Below are positions 9,634 to 17,336 of a stretch of DNA of 64,000 nucleotides, piece after piece; within the stretch, counting starts at the first letter, position 1, and every line of letters begins with the position of its first letter. The position numbers and the translations under genes are program-made. The notes under the pieces were generated by a model. That model saw only the letters and a program-made list of their open reading frames with translations, made no database searches and had not been told where the DNA came from. Origin of the DNA: Alistipes communis (lineage in GTDB: Bacteria > Bacteroidota > Bacteroidia > Bacteroidales > Rikenellaceae); the NCBI RefSeq assembly GCF_006542665.1, contig NZ_AP019735.1:3162001-3226000 (forward strand). The letters are read 5' to 3'.

Positions 9634-9833
9634 CCGCATTTGCCTTGCTTCCGTTTCCGTGGGCAAAGCTATGGCAGGGGGTCGGAAAACAACCAAGATC
9701 GGAGCCCTTCGGGTTCAGACAAATAAATCAGCCGCAATATATAAGTTGCGGCTGATTTATTTGTCCTGAAATCTTGTTTGTATTCCGCCCCTCTGAAATA
9801 TAGCCCACAGAAACGGAAGCAAGGCAAACGCGG
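9634..9833. repeat. 31-bp inverted repeats flanking a hairpin (MITE-like or element-end structure)
   Basis: The arm at 9,634-9,664 and the reverse complement of 9,803-9,833 match at 29 of 31 positions. A shorter outer inverted match TTATGC/GCATAA lies at 9,627-9,632 and 9,842-9,847. An 18-bp perfect hairpin sits almost at the centre. The structure fills most of the otherwise gene-free 9,483-9,863 stretch, at the border between the chromosomal sigma gene and the first gene of the conjugative element. It could be a MITE, a remnant of the element end, or a large attenuator. No target-site duplication was recognised. Confidence 0.55.
9720..9763. terminator. Strong bidirectional hairpin
   Basis: A perfect 18-bp stem (9,720-9,737 with 9,746-9,763, core CAAATAAATCAGCCGCAA) and an 8-nt loop. 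The A-rich 5' and T-rich 3' stem ends fit an intrinsic terminator working both ways, between the sigma gene and the first plus-strand gene of the element. Confidence 0.65.
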
Positions 9834-9863
9834 CCCATACGGCATAAAAAAAAGGTCGTAGTT

Positions 9864-10139
9864 ATGAAACAGCACAAAGACATACGGGAAATTTTGAAAC
9901 GGAGCGGCACCGCTCCCACCGGCATCTGCGGGTTTTGGGGGTCTGCGGCAAGTTTCGCGGCTGTGCTTTTCGGCGCGTTTGCGGCGTTCAAATTTCTCGC
10001 GGGTATCTATCTCGGCGCGGGCGGTTTTTGGGGGTTCTGCCTCTCGTTATGGCTCTTGCGGCGGTGTCGGGACATCGTGTGTCTCGTCCTTTCCCCTGGG
10101 GGCGTCCTCGTGCGGTTTCTTCTGCGGCTGTTTTACTAA
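9864..10139 (+). CDS. Small hydrophobic protein of unknown function
   Basis: 91 aa, no family recognised. The N-terminal 20 residues are basic and polar (MKQHKDIREILKRSG). Two hydrophobic stretches follow (about residues 25-45 and 50-85), suggesting a small inner-membrane protein. It is the first reading frame of a plus-strand set ending at 14,109 and ends 19 nt before the next start. Gly/Phe/Leu-rich composition and lack of a known family keep confidence moderate. Confidence 0.45.
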   Translation: MKQHKDIREILKRSGTAPTGICGFWGSAASFAAVLFGAFAAFKFLAGIYLGAGGFWGFCLSLWLLRRCRDIVCLVLSPGGVLVRFLLRLFY

Positions 10140-10158
10140 CATTCAACACTTTACAACT

Positions 10159-11163
10159 ATGGGAAAAGTCACATTGTTATTCGCAGGAAAGAGTTACGAC
10201 ACCGACGTACAGAACGTGCGGGAGAATCAGATCGTCATTTTCGACGGCCCTTACAACATGCGTCAGCGCATGGTCGTGGCCGGAATCGCACACACACAAT
10301 CCGGTTACAATTACCGATTGATCGACCCCGAAACCGCCGAGGAGCACACTGCCGATCTGATCCGCCCCTTGCGGGACAAATTCGGTATCGGGCACTATTA
10401 CGACGACGAGCACCCCGAATTTATGGATGCCTCCGAGGTCGCGGCGCTCCGCACTCGTGCCGACGCCCTCAAAGCCGAGCAGGAAGCCGCCCGACGTGCG
10501 GCGGCGGACGACGCGGAACGGTTACGCACCATCGGCGCGGAGCGTCTGCGGCAGATCGTTCCCGACGATGCCGTGGCCGTCATCATCGGCGAACAGCACG
10601 AAAGCGAATGCGACCCCTATACGGACTATTTCGGCTCGCGTATCGTGCGCACGGTGCTTCTCGGATTCTCGACCCACACGCGCGATCTGTTCCCCGAAAT
10701 GCGCAAGGCCGCGGCCCGGTTCGAGGGCACGGCGCACCTGGCCGAGCGTAATGCCGAGTACGAACACCGTGAAAAGTACAGCATGGGGCACGGCTATTAC
10801 CTCGGCACGCACCGTTATTCGGGCTGGCAGGTCAGCAAGGAATCGTGCCGCGACAAAGAGGGCATTATCAAGCGTTTCGCCGTCGTGGCCGGAAATCCCG
10901 AGAACGTATGTATCGAGAACCCTGCACCCGTGCAGAACGCCGCCCCCGAAACCGTGGCCGACGCACGTGTCGAGATCGTGGAATACTCCGCGAAGTCGAT
11001 CGCCGTATTCGGCGATACGAAACCCCTGCGCGACACGCTCCGCGATCTAAACGGGCTGTTTCGCGCCTACCTTACGCACGACGGCACCCGGTGCGCCGGG
11101 TGGATTTTCTCCAAACGCCGAGAACAAGAGGTGCGCAGCGCATTGGCCGCCTATCTCAAATAA
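10159..11163 (+). CDS. Hypothetical accessory protein of the conjugative element
   Basis: 334 aa from ATG 10,159 (MGKVTLLFAGKSYD). An in-frame ATG 180 nt upstream would add Cys/Ser-rich sequence overlapping the preceding gene and is less likely. Seen: an N-terminal beta-rich segment (1-70), an Ala/Arg/Glu-rich probable coiled coil at about 95-135 (ALKAEQEAARRAAADDAERL), a central region, and a C-terminal segment with EYSAKSIAVFGDTKPL and GWIFSKRREQEVRSAL. I recall the closing GWIFSK block from proteins of Bacteroidales mobile elements, with no assigned function. Dense in charged residues and without a signal peptide, so probably cytoplasmic. Confidence 0.75.
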   Translation: MGKVTLLFAGKSYDTDVQNVRENQIVIFDGPYNMRQRMVVAGIAHTQSGYNYRLIDPETAEEHTADLIRPLRDKFGIGHYYDDEHPEFMDASEVAALRTRADALKAEQEAARRAAADDAERLRTIGAERLRQIVPDDAVAVIIGEQHESECDPYTDYFGSRIVRTVLLGFSTHTRDLFPEMRKAAARFEGTAHLAERNAEYEHREKYSMGHGYYLGTHRYSGWQVSKESCRDKEGIIKRFAVVAGNPENVCIENPAPVQNAAPETVADARVEIVEYSAKSIAVFGDTKPLRDTLRDLNGLFRAYLTHDGTRCAGWIFSKRREQEVRSALAAYLK

Positions 11164-11210
11164 CATTCAACCCGGGGCGGGCATCCGCCTGCCCCACAAC
11201 ACCCGAAACC

Positions 11211-11468
11211 ATGAACGAACAGATAACAGCTATCGCCGCGCTCCTGCTGGAGATCAACGGCAAAGAAAAATACACCGCCTTTTTCGATTTCAGCGGCCAT
11301 GTACGCACTTTCAGCATCCGGATTTATTCCGGCAAGTGGTCGAAAGGGAAAGACCCTCTTTTCAACCTCTCGTTACAAAACAAGGACGGACAGCAATGGC
11401 GGAATTGGGACAACGCGCATGCCATGTCCGGCGATTCGATCCTCTCATTCTTAACGACTTTATTATGA
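11211..11468 (+). CDS. Small hypothetical protein
   Basis: 85 aa beginning MNEQITAIAALLLEING. Predicted alpha then beta (FFDFSGHVRTFSIRIYSGKW). No family recognised. The stop TGA overlaps the ATG of the next gene (ATGA at 11,465-11,468), so here TGA must work as a real stop with translational coupling. Confidence 0.7.
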   Translation: MNEQITAIAALLLEINGKEKYTAFFDFSGHVRTFSIRIYSGKWSKGKDPLFNLSLQNKDGQQWRNWDNAHAMSGDSILSFLTTLL

Positions 11469-11695
11469 AATCATACGAAGAAATCATACAGCGCACGGCG
11501 GATTTCGACTACATGATGCGCACCCGGTTGCCGGAAAAGTACATGCCGGAGGTATTCGGCGTCACGGCCGAGGAAGACCCCGATCTGCGGCAACTCCTCC
11601 ACAACGCATCGCGTAACGGCATAGGCATTACCTACCTGCTGTTCAAAATACCGTACGACCGCCATAAGCAACTGATCAAATACCTTTCAAAATAA
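11465..11695 (+). CDS. Small hypothetical protein, coupled to the preceding gene
   Basis: 76 aa (MKSYEEIIQRTADFDYMMRT...). Highly charged, probably helical and soluble. No family recognised. It starts within the stop codon of the upstream gene and lies 18 nt before the ParB-like gene, so it belongs to the same operon. It ends in TAA. Confidence 0.7.
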   Translation: MKSYEEIIQRTADFDYMMRTRLPEKYMPEVFGVTAEEDPDLRQLLHNASRNGIGITYLLFKIPYDRHKQLIKYLSK

Positions 11696-11713
11696 TCTTA
11701 AAACCATCACACC

Positions 11714-13438
11714 ATGAAAACGAACGAAAACAACACCACGACCGCAATCGCCGCTCAGAGCACGAAATCGACCGTTCTGCTCTCCATTGACAAAATCCGC
11801 CCCAACCCCAACAATCCGCGGCGGAGTTACGATGAAAACGCCCTCGCGGAACTGGCCGCCTCCATTGCCACACACGGCCTTATTCAGCCCATCCGGGTGC
11901 GAGCCGCAGAACAGGACGGCTACATCATTGTCTGCGGCGAACGCCGCTACCGCGCCGTGCAACTACTCGGCCAGACCGAGATCGAGGCCATCGTCGATAC
12001 CGCCCCCGCGGACGAACGGGCGATCTTCGACCTCGCGCTTTCGGAGAACATTCAGCGCGAGGAAATGCCGCCGCTCGACGAGGCCGAAGCCTACAAAGCC
12101 GCCATGCAGACCCTCCGAGGAGATGCCGCCGCCGTGGCCGCACGCTTCGGCAAGAGCGAGCAGTATATCTACTACCGGATGAAACTCGACGAACTGATCC
12201 CCGACATCAAAAAACTTTTACGCGAAAACTCTATTACATTGGGTCTCGCTATGGAGTTGGCACGATACGGAAAAGACTTGCAAAAGACGATCTGCAAAGA
12301 CCGCCTCAAAAACGAGGAGGGGTGGCGGAAATACTCTGTAAAGGAGTTCAAGCGAATGGTGGACGCCCATTATACGAACGATCTGGCCCGGTATCGCTTC
12401 GACCAGACGGCGTGTGCCGCATGCAAGTACAACGCAAATACCTACGATATGTTCGCCACGGGAAGCGGACGGTGTACAAACCGGGAATGTCTCGAAGCCA
12501 AAAACCGCGAATTCATCGAGCGAAAAAGCGGAGAACTGATCGCGCAAAACCCGAAATTCATCCTTTGCAAAGACCGTTACGGATACGACGACCATGATAA
12601 GGCCGTAGAGCATATGACCGAAAACGGGGTCGAATGCAAGGCGTTCGAATACGGGCAGGTGCAGGAAATGCCCGCTATACCCGCTGAACCATGTCCGGCG
12701 GATTATGCCGCCGATGCCGATTATACCGCGGCAATGCAGATCTATGAACAGCAGAAAAAGGCTGCCGAGGAAAAGACCGCCGACCTGCTGGCCAAGCACG
12801 ACGCCGGGGCGATCCGTATCTTCGTCAAGACTTCGCGCGACGACGCCCGGCTGGTCTATGTGAACCAAGCCGCTAAAGGCAGGGAATCGACCGGGGAACT
12901 GATCGCCCGCCTTGAGGAGAAGAAAATCCGCAACACGGAACTCGCACACGAAAAAACCGTCGAAGCCGTCCGGCAGATCGTCCGCGACGAGGAGATCGCC
13001 CCGACGCCGTTTACCCAGCTGGAAGACAACATTCTCTATTACATCATGCTCGGAAGCCTGCGGCGCGAGCACCTCGCCGCCGTGGGATTCCCCAAGGCGT
13101 ATTATTTGACATCCGAACAGAAAATCGCTGTCGTCAACGCGCTGACCGACGAACAACGCGATCTCATCACCCGCGATTTTCTTGTAAAAAGCCTTACATC
13201 CGACATCGGTTTCGACAAAACGGGGAAGCAACTGCTGATGGAATTCGCAGCCCTGCACCACAAAGAGAAATACGAGATTACGAAAGCGCAGTTCGACGAG
13301 GAATACACGAAGCGCAACGACCGTCTCGACGAGCGTATTGCCGTGGCCGAAGCGCAGGAGAAAGCCAAGACCAAAGCCGCCAAGAAAGAGGGCAAAACGG
13401 GTAAGAATTCTAAGAAAATGACAAAGAAAGCCGCCTAA
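11714..13438 (+). CDS. ParB/Spo0J-family protein with a Cys-rich central motif
   Basis: 574 aa. An N-terminal ParB/sulfiredoxin-like domain spans about 25-120 (SIDKIRPNPNNPRR, GLIQPIRVR, VCGERRYRAVQLLG, ALSENIQREEMPPLDEA). This includes the GERRYRA CTP-binding/clamp motif. A KorB-like HTH follows at about 135-160 (AARFGKSEQYIYYRMKL). The middle has a CxxC...CTNREC pair near residues 236-260, as in a small zinc-binding site. The Lys-rich tail resembles a DNA-binding or disordered segment. Chromosomal ParB is much shorter, so this is an element-borne version. A ParA homologue (24,595) lies 11 kb away on the other strand. A role in maintaining the element or regulating its genes is inferred. Confidence 0.88.
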   Translation: MKTNENNTTTAIAAQSTKSTVLLSIDKIRPNPNNPRRSYDENALAELAASIATHGLIQPIRVRAAEQDGYIIVCGERRYRAVQLLGQTEIEAIVDTAPADERAIFDLALSENIQREEMPPLDEAEAYKAAMQTLRGDAAAVAARFGKSEQYIYYRMKLDELIPDIKKLLRENSITLGLAMELARYGKDLQKTICKDRLKNEEGWRKYSVKEFKRMVDAHYTNDLARYRFDQTACAACKYNANTYDMFATGSGRCTNRECLEAKNREFIERKSGELIAQNPKFILCKDRYGYDDHDKAVEHMTENGVECKAFEYGQVQEMPAIPAEPCPADYAADADYTAAMQIYEQQKKAAEEKTADLLAKHDAGAIRIFVKTSRDDARLVYVNQAAKGRESTGELIARLEEKKIRNTELAHEKTVEAVRQIVRDEEIAPTPFTQLEDNILYYIMLGSLRREHLAAVGFPKAYYLTSEQKIAVVNALTDEQRDLITRDFLVKSLTSDIGFDKTGKQLLMEFAALHHKEKYEITKAQFDEEYTKRNDRLDERIAVAEAQEKAKTKAAKKEGKTGKNSKKMTKKAA

Positions 13439-13488
13439 AGTCTGATCGGGGACGACCTGCGGGCCGTCCCCATAAAACCGAATGAATC

Positions 13489-13752
13489 ATGTTGAAAGAA
13501 TTTATCGACGATCTTCGCCGGCATGGAATCGCCGTTTTCGATCTGATCCATGTAGGTGCGGGGAATCACATTTTTTTCGCACGCCGAAACGGCCATACTT
13601 GGGGTATCCGGATTTCCCGGCAACGAGGCGAACACCGTTATACCGTGCATATCTTCTCCGAAGAATCGGACATAAGGGGCACTTATTCCTGTCCGCCGGG
13701 ATTGTTGCTGACAACTATCGAACTGCGATTCAACGACCTTGCGACACCATAA
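13489..13752 (+). CDS. Small hypothetical protein
   Basis: 87 aa (MLKEFIDDLRRHGIAVFDLI...). One N-terminal helix then alternating beta-type sequence. No family recognised. It sits 50 nt after the ParB-like gene in the same direction, ends in TAA, and is followed by a short hairpin. Confidence 0.65.
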   Translation: MLKEFIDDLRRHGIAVFDLIHVGAGNHIFFARRNGHTWGIRISRQRGEHRYTVHIFSEESDIRGTYSCPPGLLLTTIELRFNDLATP

Positions 13753-13768
13753 ATAAGTCCCGGTTTCC

Positions 13769-13792
13769 GTCTGCGGCATGACTGCCGCAGAC
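13769..13792. terminator. Short GC-rich hairpin
   Basis: Perfect 10-bp stem GTCTGCGGCA / TGCCGCAGAC with a TGAC loop, 17 nt after a stop codon. There is no U-tract, so it may be an mRNA-stability element rather than a terminator. Confidence 0.4.
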
Positions 13793-13866
13793 GCGAACGG
13801 GCGGACGCCCGCGGCTCCCGCCATACCGCCACCCCGAATTGTGTCAAAACATCATCTGACGAACCT

Positions 13867-14109
13867 ATGAAATCTTATATACGTATCACTCCCGATGTGG
13901 AATATTTCACCGATTACGACCGTTTCCGCGAGGCGCAAATCTACTGCGCCGTCGCCGAAGACGGCACAAGCCTGTTCAGCCGCATCGAGAACCGCCGCTT
14001 CATGCACACGGTGCGGCACGATCTTTCCGAACGGGTTATCGAGCTGCTATGCCGGCAGATACATCGTGAAATATGCACATTGCACTATGGCGGACAAGTC
14101 GTGGAATGA
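13867..14109 (+). CDS. Small hypothetical protein
   Basis: 80 aa (MKSYIRITPDVEYFTDYDRF...). Contains IENRRFMHTVRHDLSERVIELL and ends HYGGQVVE before TGA. No family recognised. The next in-frame stop is TAA at 14,134-14,136, eight sense codons past the TGA, so a nine-residue extension is possible if TGA is read through. Last gene before the strong terminator. Confidence 0.65.
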   Translation: MKSYIRITPDVEYFTDYDRFREAQIYCAVAEDGTSLFSRIENRRFMHTVRHDLSERVIELLCRQIHREICTLHYGGQVVE

Positions 14110-14147
14110 CCTGCCTGCCACACCAGAGAATTGTAAGTTGTAAAATA

Positions 14148-14180
14148 TTAAAAGTGCCCGGTAAAACCGGGCACTTTTAA
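14148..14180. terminator. Bidirectional intrinsic terminator between the two element operons
   Basis: Perfect 15-bp stem (14,148-14,162 with 14,166-14,180; core AAAAGTGCCCGGT), a 3-nt loop, and A/T-rich flanks on both sides. It separates the plus-strand accessory operon from the minus-strand tra operon that converges on it. Confidence 0.85.
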
Positions 14181-14197
14181 TTGGGTTCAACCCCGGA

Positions 14198-14314
14198 TCA
14201 ATATCTGTGTTTCGGATACTCCGGAAAGAGGATCAACCAACATAGTCCGATGGCGACCAGTACCGACAATATTCCCATTGTCAGGCAAAGAGCCGTTAGA
14301 AAGTGTGCGAACAT
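14198..14314 (-). CDS. 38-aa single-pass membrane microprotein at the end of the tra operon
   Basis: ATG at 14,314 gives MFAHFLTALCLTMGIL, then a continuous hydrophobic stretch and a short polar tail ending PKHRY before TGA. It is one membrane helix from about residue 5 to 30. The start lies 18 nt after the traN stop, at the position where small membrane proteins often close tra operons. If TGA is read through, seven more codons follow to TAA at 14,177-14,179. No homologue is recognised, and shortness keeps confidence modest. Confidence 0.5.
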   Translation of the reverse strand: MFAHFLTALCLTMGILSVLVAIGLCWLILFPEYPKHRY

Positions 14315-14332
14315 CGAATCTTATTTTTCCCG

Positions 14333-15238
14333 TTACAGCAGTTTTGCTTCTAACAACTCTTTGGCAGGTATTTCCACCGTCTGATGCCGGGCTCCGTTCT
14401 TCTCGATGATTTCCAGCAAAAGCACCTTGTCGTCGGAGATCGTCAGTTTGGGCAGTGCGAATACCGTCCGCTGACGCTGGTGTCCCCTCACGACTGCCGG
14501 ATCGTTGCATACACGCAGGATTTCGAGCGTCGACTGCTGTTGTGCCGTACGCTTGGTGAGTTTGCGATCCGCTACAATGAAATGTCGTGCATCTACCTCG
14601 AATGAGATATTCGTGTCATTCGAGATACAGGAGTGAATGTATATCACGTCATTGAACACGTAAATCCCCAACACTTCGACTTCAATGCCGTACTTCTTCG
14701 TGCGAATGCCCTTCACGTCCGTACGGTTTTGGCGGTATATGTCGCTCAACATGCGTTTTATGGTCGCAGGTTTCTCGCGCCCTACCTCGCGCAGCAGCAC
14801 CCGGCCTTCGGATGCTGGGGCCGTTGGCTGCGGATAGCCCACGGCAGCCGGTTTCTTCATACTTTCTGGTTGCGGTTCCTGTACTGTAAGATTGAGGGTC
14901 GAGACAGCCGGATTCTCGGCATAATAGACATCGAAAGTGAAAAATCCGCCGTCCTCGGTGATGACCGTCAGGTTTGTTTCTGCTGCGAAATTCCGCACGG
15001 CGGCTTTCACGCGCACGACGTTCTCGGCTCCGTCGGCCTTACCGGCGATGATGTCCATCGAACCGATGTCGATATACGTAACGGGCGACGGGAAAAGGAT
15101 ATGCACGGTTTTGGTGAATCCCGCTTCGATCTTGCGGGATTCGATCTGCTGCGGCCCGTCCTGCATGGCCTTCGCCGCAGCGTGTGCTGCCCAAATTGAG
15201 GAGACAATCAGGAATAGATAAATGAGGTTTCTTTTCAT
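14333..15238 (-). CDS. traN: Conjugative transposon TraN (DUF4138)
   Basis: 301 aa. A signal peptide (MKRNLIYLFLIVSSIWAAHAAA) is followed by a beta-rich periplasmic domain, starting with KTVHILFPSPVTYIDIGS at about residue 44 and including VVRVKAAVRNFAAETNLTV. A C-terminal domain contains HSCISNDTNISFEVDARHFIVADRK. In CTnDOT-type elements TraN is a VirB9-like outer part of the type IV secretion channel. It is one nucleotide from traM. Slightly shorter than the roughly 320-330 aa I recall for CTnDOT, but without obvious gaps. Confidence 0.9.
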   Translation of the reverse strand: MKRNLIYLFLIVSSIWAAHAAAKAMQDGPQQIESRKIEAGFTKTVHILFPSPVTYIDIGSMDIIAGKADGAENVVRVKAAVRNFAAETNLTVITEDGGFFTFDVYYAENPAVSTLNLTVQEPQPESMKKPAAVGYPQPTAPASEGRVLLREVGREKPATIKRMLSDIYRQNRTDVKGIRTKKYGIEVEVLGIYVFNDVIYIHSCISNDTNISFEVDARHFIVADRKLTKRTAQQQSTLEILRVCNDPAVVRGHQRQRTVFALPKLTISDDKVLLLEIIEKNGARHQTVEIPAKELLEAKLL

Positions 15239-15239
15239 G

Positions 15240-16475
15240 TTACTGCTGTTTTGAAATCAATAATAGCTGATGGTTGGCTTTGAGGGTGATCTTCACCTCA
15301 CGGAGCTTCCCGGCGACATACTGCGACGAAGCCTGCAATCCTCCGCGCGCCAGCTCGGACAATACCTGCTGCCCGGCCGAACGGGTGACGTTTACGCTCG
15401 TGCCGGCGGTCTGCCCGACGGACGCCAGCGCCTCTTTGAGAGCCGTCCGCTCGCGGGAGTTCGGGACGTTGAGTCCCGGCTGGCCGTCGAGGTCGTAAGC
15501 CGCGGCTTCGACGGCGAAGATTCGTCCGCCGTATTCGACGGACGACACCGTGACTTGCAGCCGCATCCCGGAGATCGTCGCAAGACCGTATAACGGAGTG
15601 TTGCGTGGGATCACCGTATCGTCGATGCGCACGGCTTCCAGCAGCCGCAGCTGCACGATGCTTCCGGCACGTATGACCTGTGTCTGAGCGACGCAGGCCT
15701 TGACGGTCGGAATATCGGCACGCGCAACGCCTCCTGCCGCCGTGAGAAATGCCAAGTTACGCTCGACGGTGAAATCCGCCCGCGGGTCGAGCGTCGAGGC
15801 TTCGACCGTACCCTCCCGAACGGGCCGCATGACGGAAAGGCGCGAATCTTTCCGCTGCTTCGTCGGCTCAACAGCTTCTTCATCTACGGCCACTCCGCCG
15901 CCGAGATACTTCCGGGCGAGCTTGTACTGCTCCTCGGCCAGTTCCAGCGGGTCGGGCTGCTGCCGCTCGGCGTCGAGCTGGGATTGCAGGGCCGCGACCT
16001 GCTCTTTCAGTGCTTCGACCTCGGTATTGCCGCAAGAAGGGGCCGGGGTGTAGAAAGCCGCCATTTCACCCGATATCCTCCGGTAGGCAGCATCCGATTC
16101 GTCGATCGCCGTCGGTGCTGCCGGAACTGTAGCATCCGCCATTTCCCCGGTCACAGGCAAGCGGTCGTCCATAACATCACCCAACGATTGTAGTTTCTCG
16201 CGCCGCTGCTGCTCGTACTGCTCCTGTTCGTAGACCTTGCGTTTGTCCGTTTCCGCCGGCTTTACCGTCGCTTCCGGAATCGTAACATTGTATCCGTCCG
16301 TTCCCGCCTGCTGCGGAGCCGGTTTCGGGGCGAACAGGTACCATAGGAAAATGCCGCACAGCAGTGTCATCACCGTCACGACACCTACGAACTTAAGTTG
16401 CCGGAGGTGCTGAGGCGTGAGAAAGTGCGATAGTTTTTCAACCGCTCCGTTATCGCTCCTGCGTATCATCTTCAT
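15240..16475 (-). CDS. traM: Conjugative transposon TraM
   Basis: 411 aa. A cytoplasmic N-terminus is followed by one membrane helix (FVGVVTVMTLLCGIFLWYLF, about residues 29-48). Then comes a Pro/Gln/Glu-rich linker with coiled coil (EVEALKEQVAALQSQLDAERQQ, about 150-172). The C-terminal periplasmic domain has VVQLRLLEAVRIDDTVIPRNTPLYG-like sequence around 270-300. This is the VirB10-like architecture that connects inner and outer membrane parts of the channel. Its start overlaps the end of traL by 26 nt, showing tight coupling. Confidence 0.92.
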   Translation of the reverse strand: MKMIRRSDNGAVEKLSHFLTPQHLRQLKFVGVVTVMTLLCGIFLWYLFAPKPAPQQAGTDGYNVTIPEATVKPAETDKRKVYEQEQYEQQRREKLQSLGDVMDDRLPVTGEMADATVPAAPTAIDESDAAYRRISGEMAAFYTPAPSCGNTEVEALKEQVAALQSQLDAERQQPDPLELAEEQYKLARKYLGGGVAVDEEAVEPTKQRKDSRLSVMRPVREGTVEASTLDPRADFTVERNLAFLTAAGGVARADIPTVKACVAQTQVIRAGSIVQLRLLEAVRIDDTVIPRNTPLYGLATISGMRLQVTVSSVEYGGRIFAVEAAAYDLDGQPGLNVPNSRERTALKEALASVGQTAGTSVNVTRSAGQQVLSELARGGLQASSQYVAGKLREVKITLKANHQLLLISKQQ

Positions 16476-16710
16476 CTGTATTTAGAGGTAACGGGCGCGT
16501 TTCCGGTAGTAGCAATGGCTGCCGGAGGTGTCCAACGGCGGGAATCGACGTCTCCCGACTCCGCATTCCACCGAACAGAATCATCAGGGCGACCGCCGCA
16601 TAGACGAGCAGCAGCACAGTAACCAGCCCGAGCCGCTGGCGCGGCGTAAGACGTTCCATGCGGGCCTTCAGCCACGCTTCGGCCCGCGTCTGTAAATCCT
16701 TAGCGCTCAT
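16450..16710 (-). CDS. traL: Conjugative transposon TraL (DUF3989-type)
   Basis: 86 aa. An amphipathic N-terminus (LQTRAEAWLKARMERLTPRQR) is followed by a membrane helix LGLVTVLLLVYAAVALMIL at about 27-45 and a Pro-rich tail. Small single-pass inner-membrane component found between traK and traM in CTnDOT-type operons. It overlaps both neighbours (traK stop by 11 nt, traM start by 26 nt). Confidence 0.88.
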   Translation of the reverse strand: MSAKDLQTRAEAWLKARMERLTPRQRLGLVTVLLLVYAAVALMILFGGMRSRETSIPAVGHLRQPLLLPETRPLPLNTDEDDTQER

Positions 16711-17323
16711 AACTTCCGAGGTCTTTGTTTTCGAGAATGCGCAGGTCTTCGATCAAGAATCCCTGCGGGTTGTTGTCCGAGCGTACGGCATTTCGCAGGC
16801 GGCATGTCGTGACGAGCGTCCGCTCCGTCACGTTGCTTTCACGGACGATCTTCTGCCGTGCGAAGGTCTCGACAGCATAGGGATAGCAGTCGAAATCGCA
16901 TCGGATGCTGTCCACGACGACATTCTGCGATACGTTCGAGGCGATGATGCGGTTGAAATATCCTTTCTCTGCGAGACTTTGGTAATAGGCGATGGCGCTT
17001 CCGTCCGCAAGGTACAGCGCCCTGCGGACATTGCCTTCGATGGCCTCGCGGTCGGGAGAGAGGGTGAAGAAGAGCTCGTGGAAGCGCCGCACGTGTTCGC
17101 GGGCTTCGACGGGACGGTTCTGGGCCATATCCTGCGAGAGAGCCAATATCAGCGACTTGCCCTGATCCAGTACGTAGATCTTCTGCCGCTGGGCTTCCGC
17201 GAAGCGGTAGGATGTCCACACTGCCGCCACCGAGATCAGCGTGCAGGCTCCCAGAAAGAGCATGCTGAAGAGCCGCAGGTGGCGAAAGGACGATTCTATA
17301 TTCCTCAATGTTTTGAATTCCAT
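16700..17323 (-). CDS. traK: Conjugative transposon TraK
   Basis: 207 aa, with an N-terminal membrane helix (LFSMLFLGACTLISVAAVW, about 18-36) and a periplasmic remainder, including HVRRFHELFFTLSPDREAIE near 80-100. This is the VirB8-like TraK of Bacteroidales conjugative transposons, thought to nucleate channel assembly in the periplasm. It ends in TAA overlapping traL. Confidence 0.92.
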   Translation of the reverse strand: MEFKTLRNIESSFRHLRLFSMLFLGACTLISVAAVWTSYRFAEAQRQKIYVLDQGKSLILALSQDMAQNRPVEAREHVRRFHELFFTLSPDREAIEGNVRRALYLADGSAIAYYQSLAEKGYFNRIIASNVSQNVVVDSIRCDFDCYPYAVETFARQKIVRESNVTERTLVTTCRLRNAVRSDNNPQGFLIEDLRILENKDLGSYER

Positions 17324-17336
17324 ATTTTATTACGTT

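Noticed and set aside
14181..14200. tRNA-like T-arm sequence (GGGTTCAACCCC)
   Set aside because: Flanks do not form acceptor, D or anticodon arms; it belongs to the 3' end of the microprotein region.
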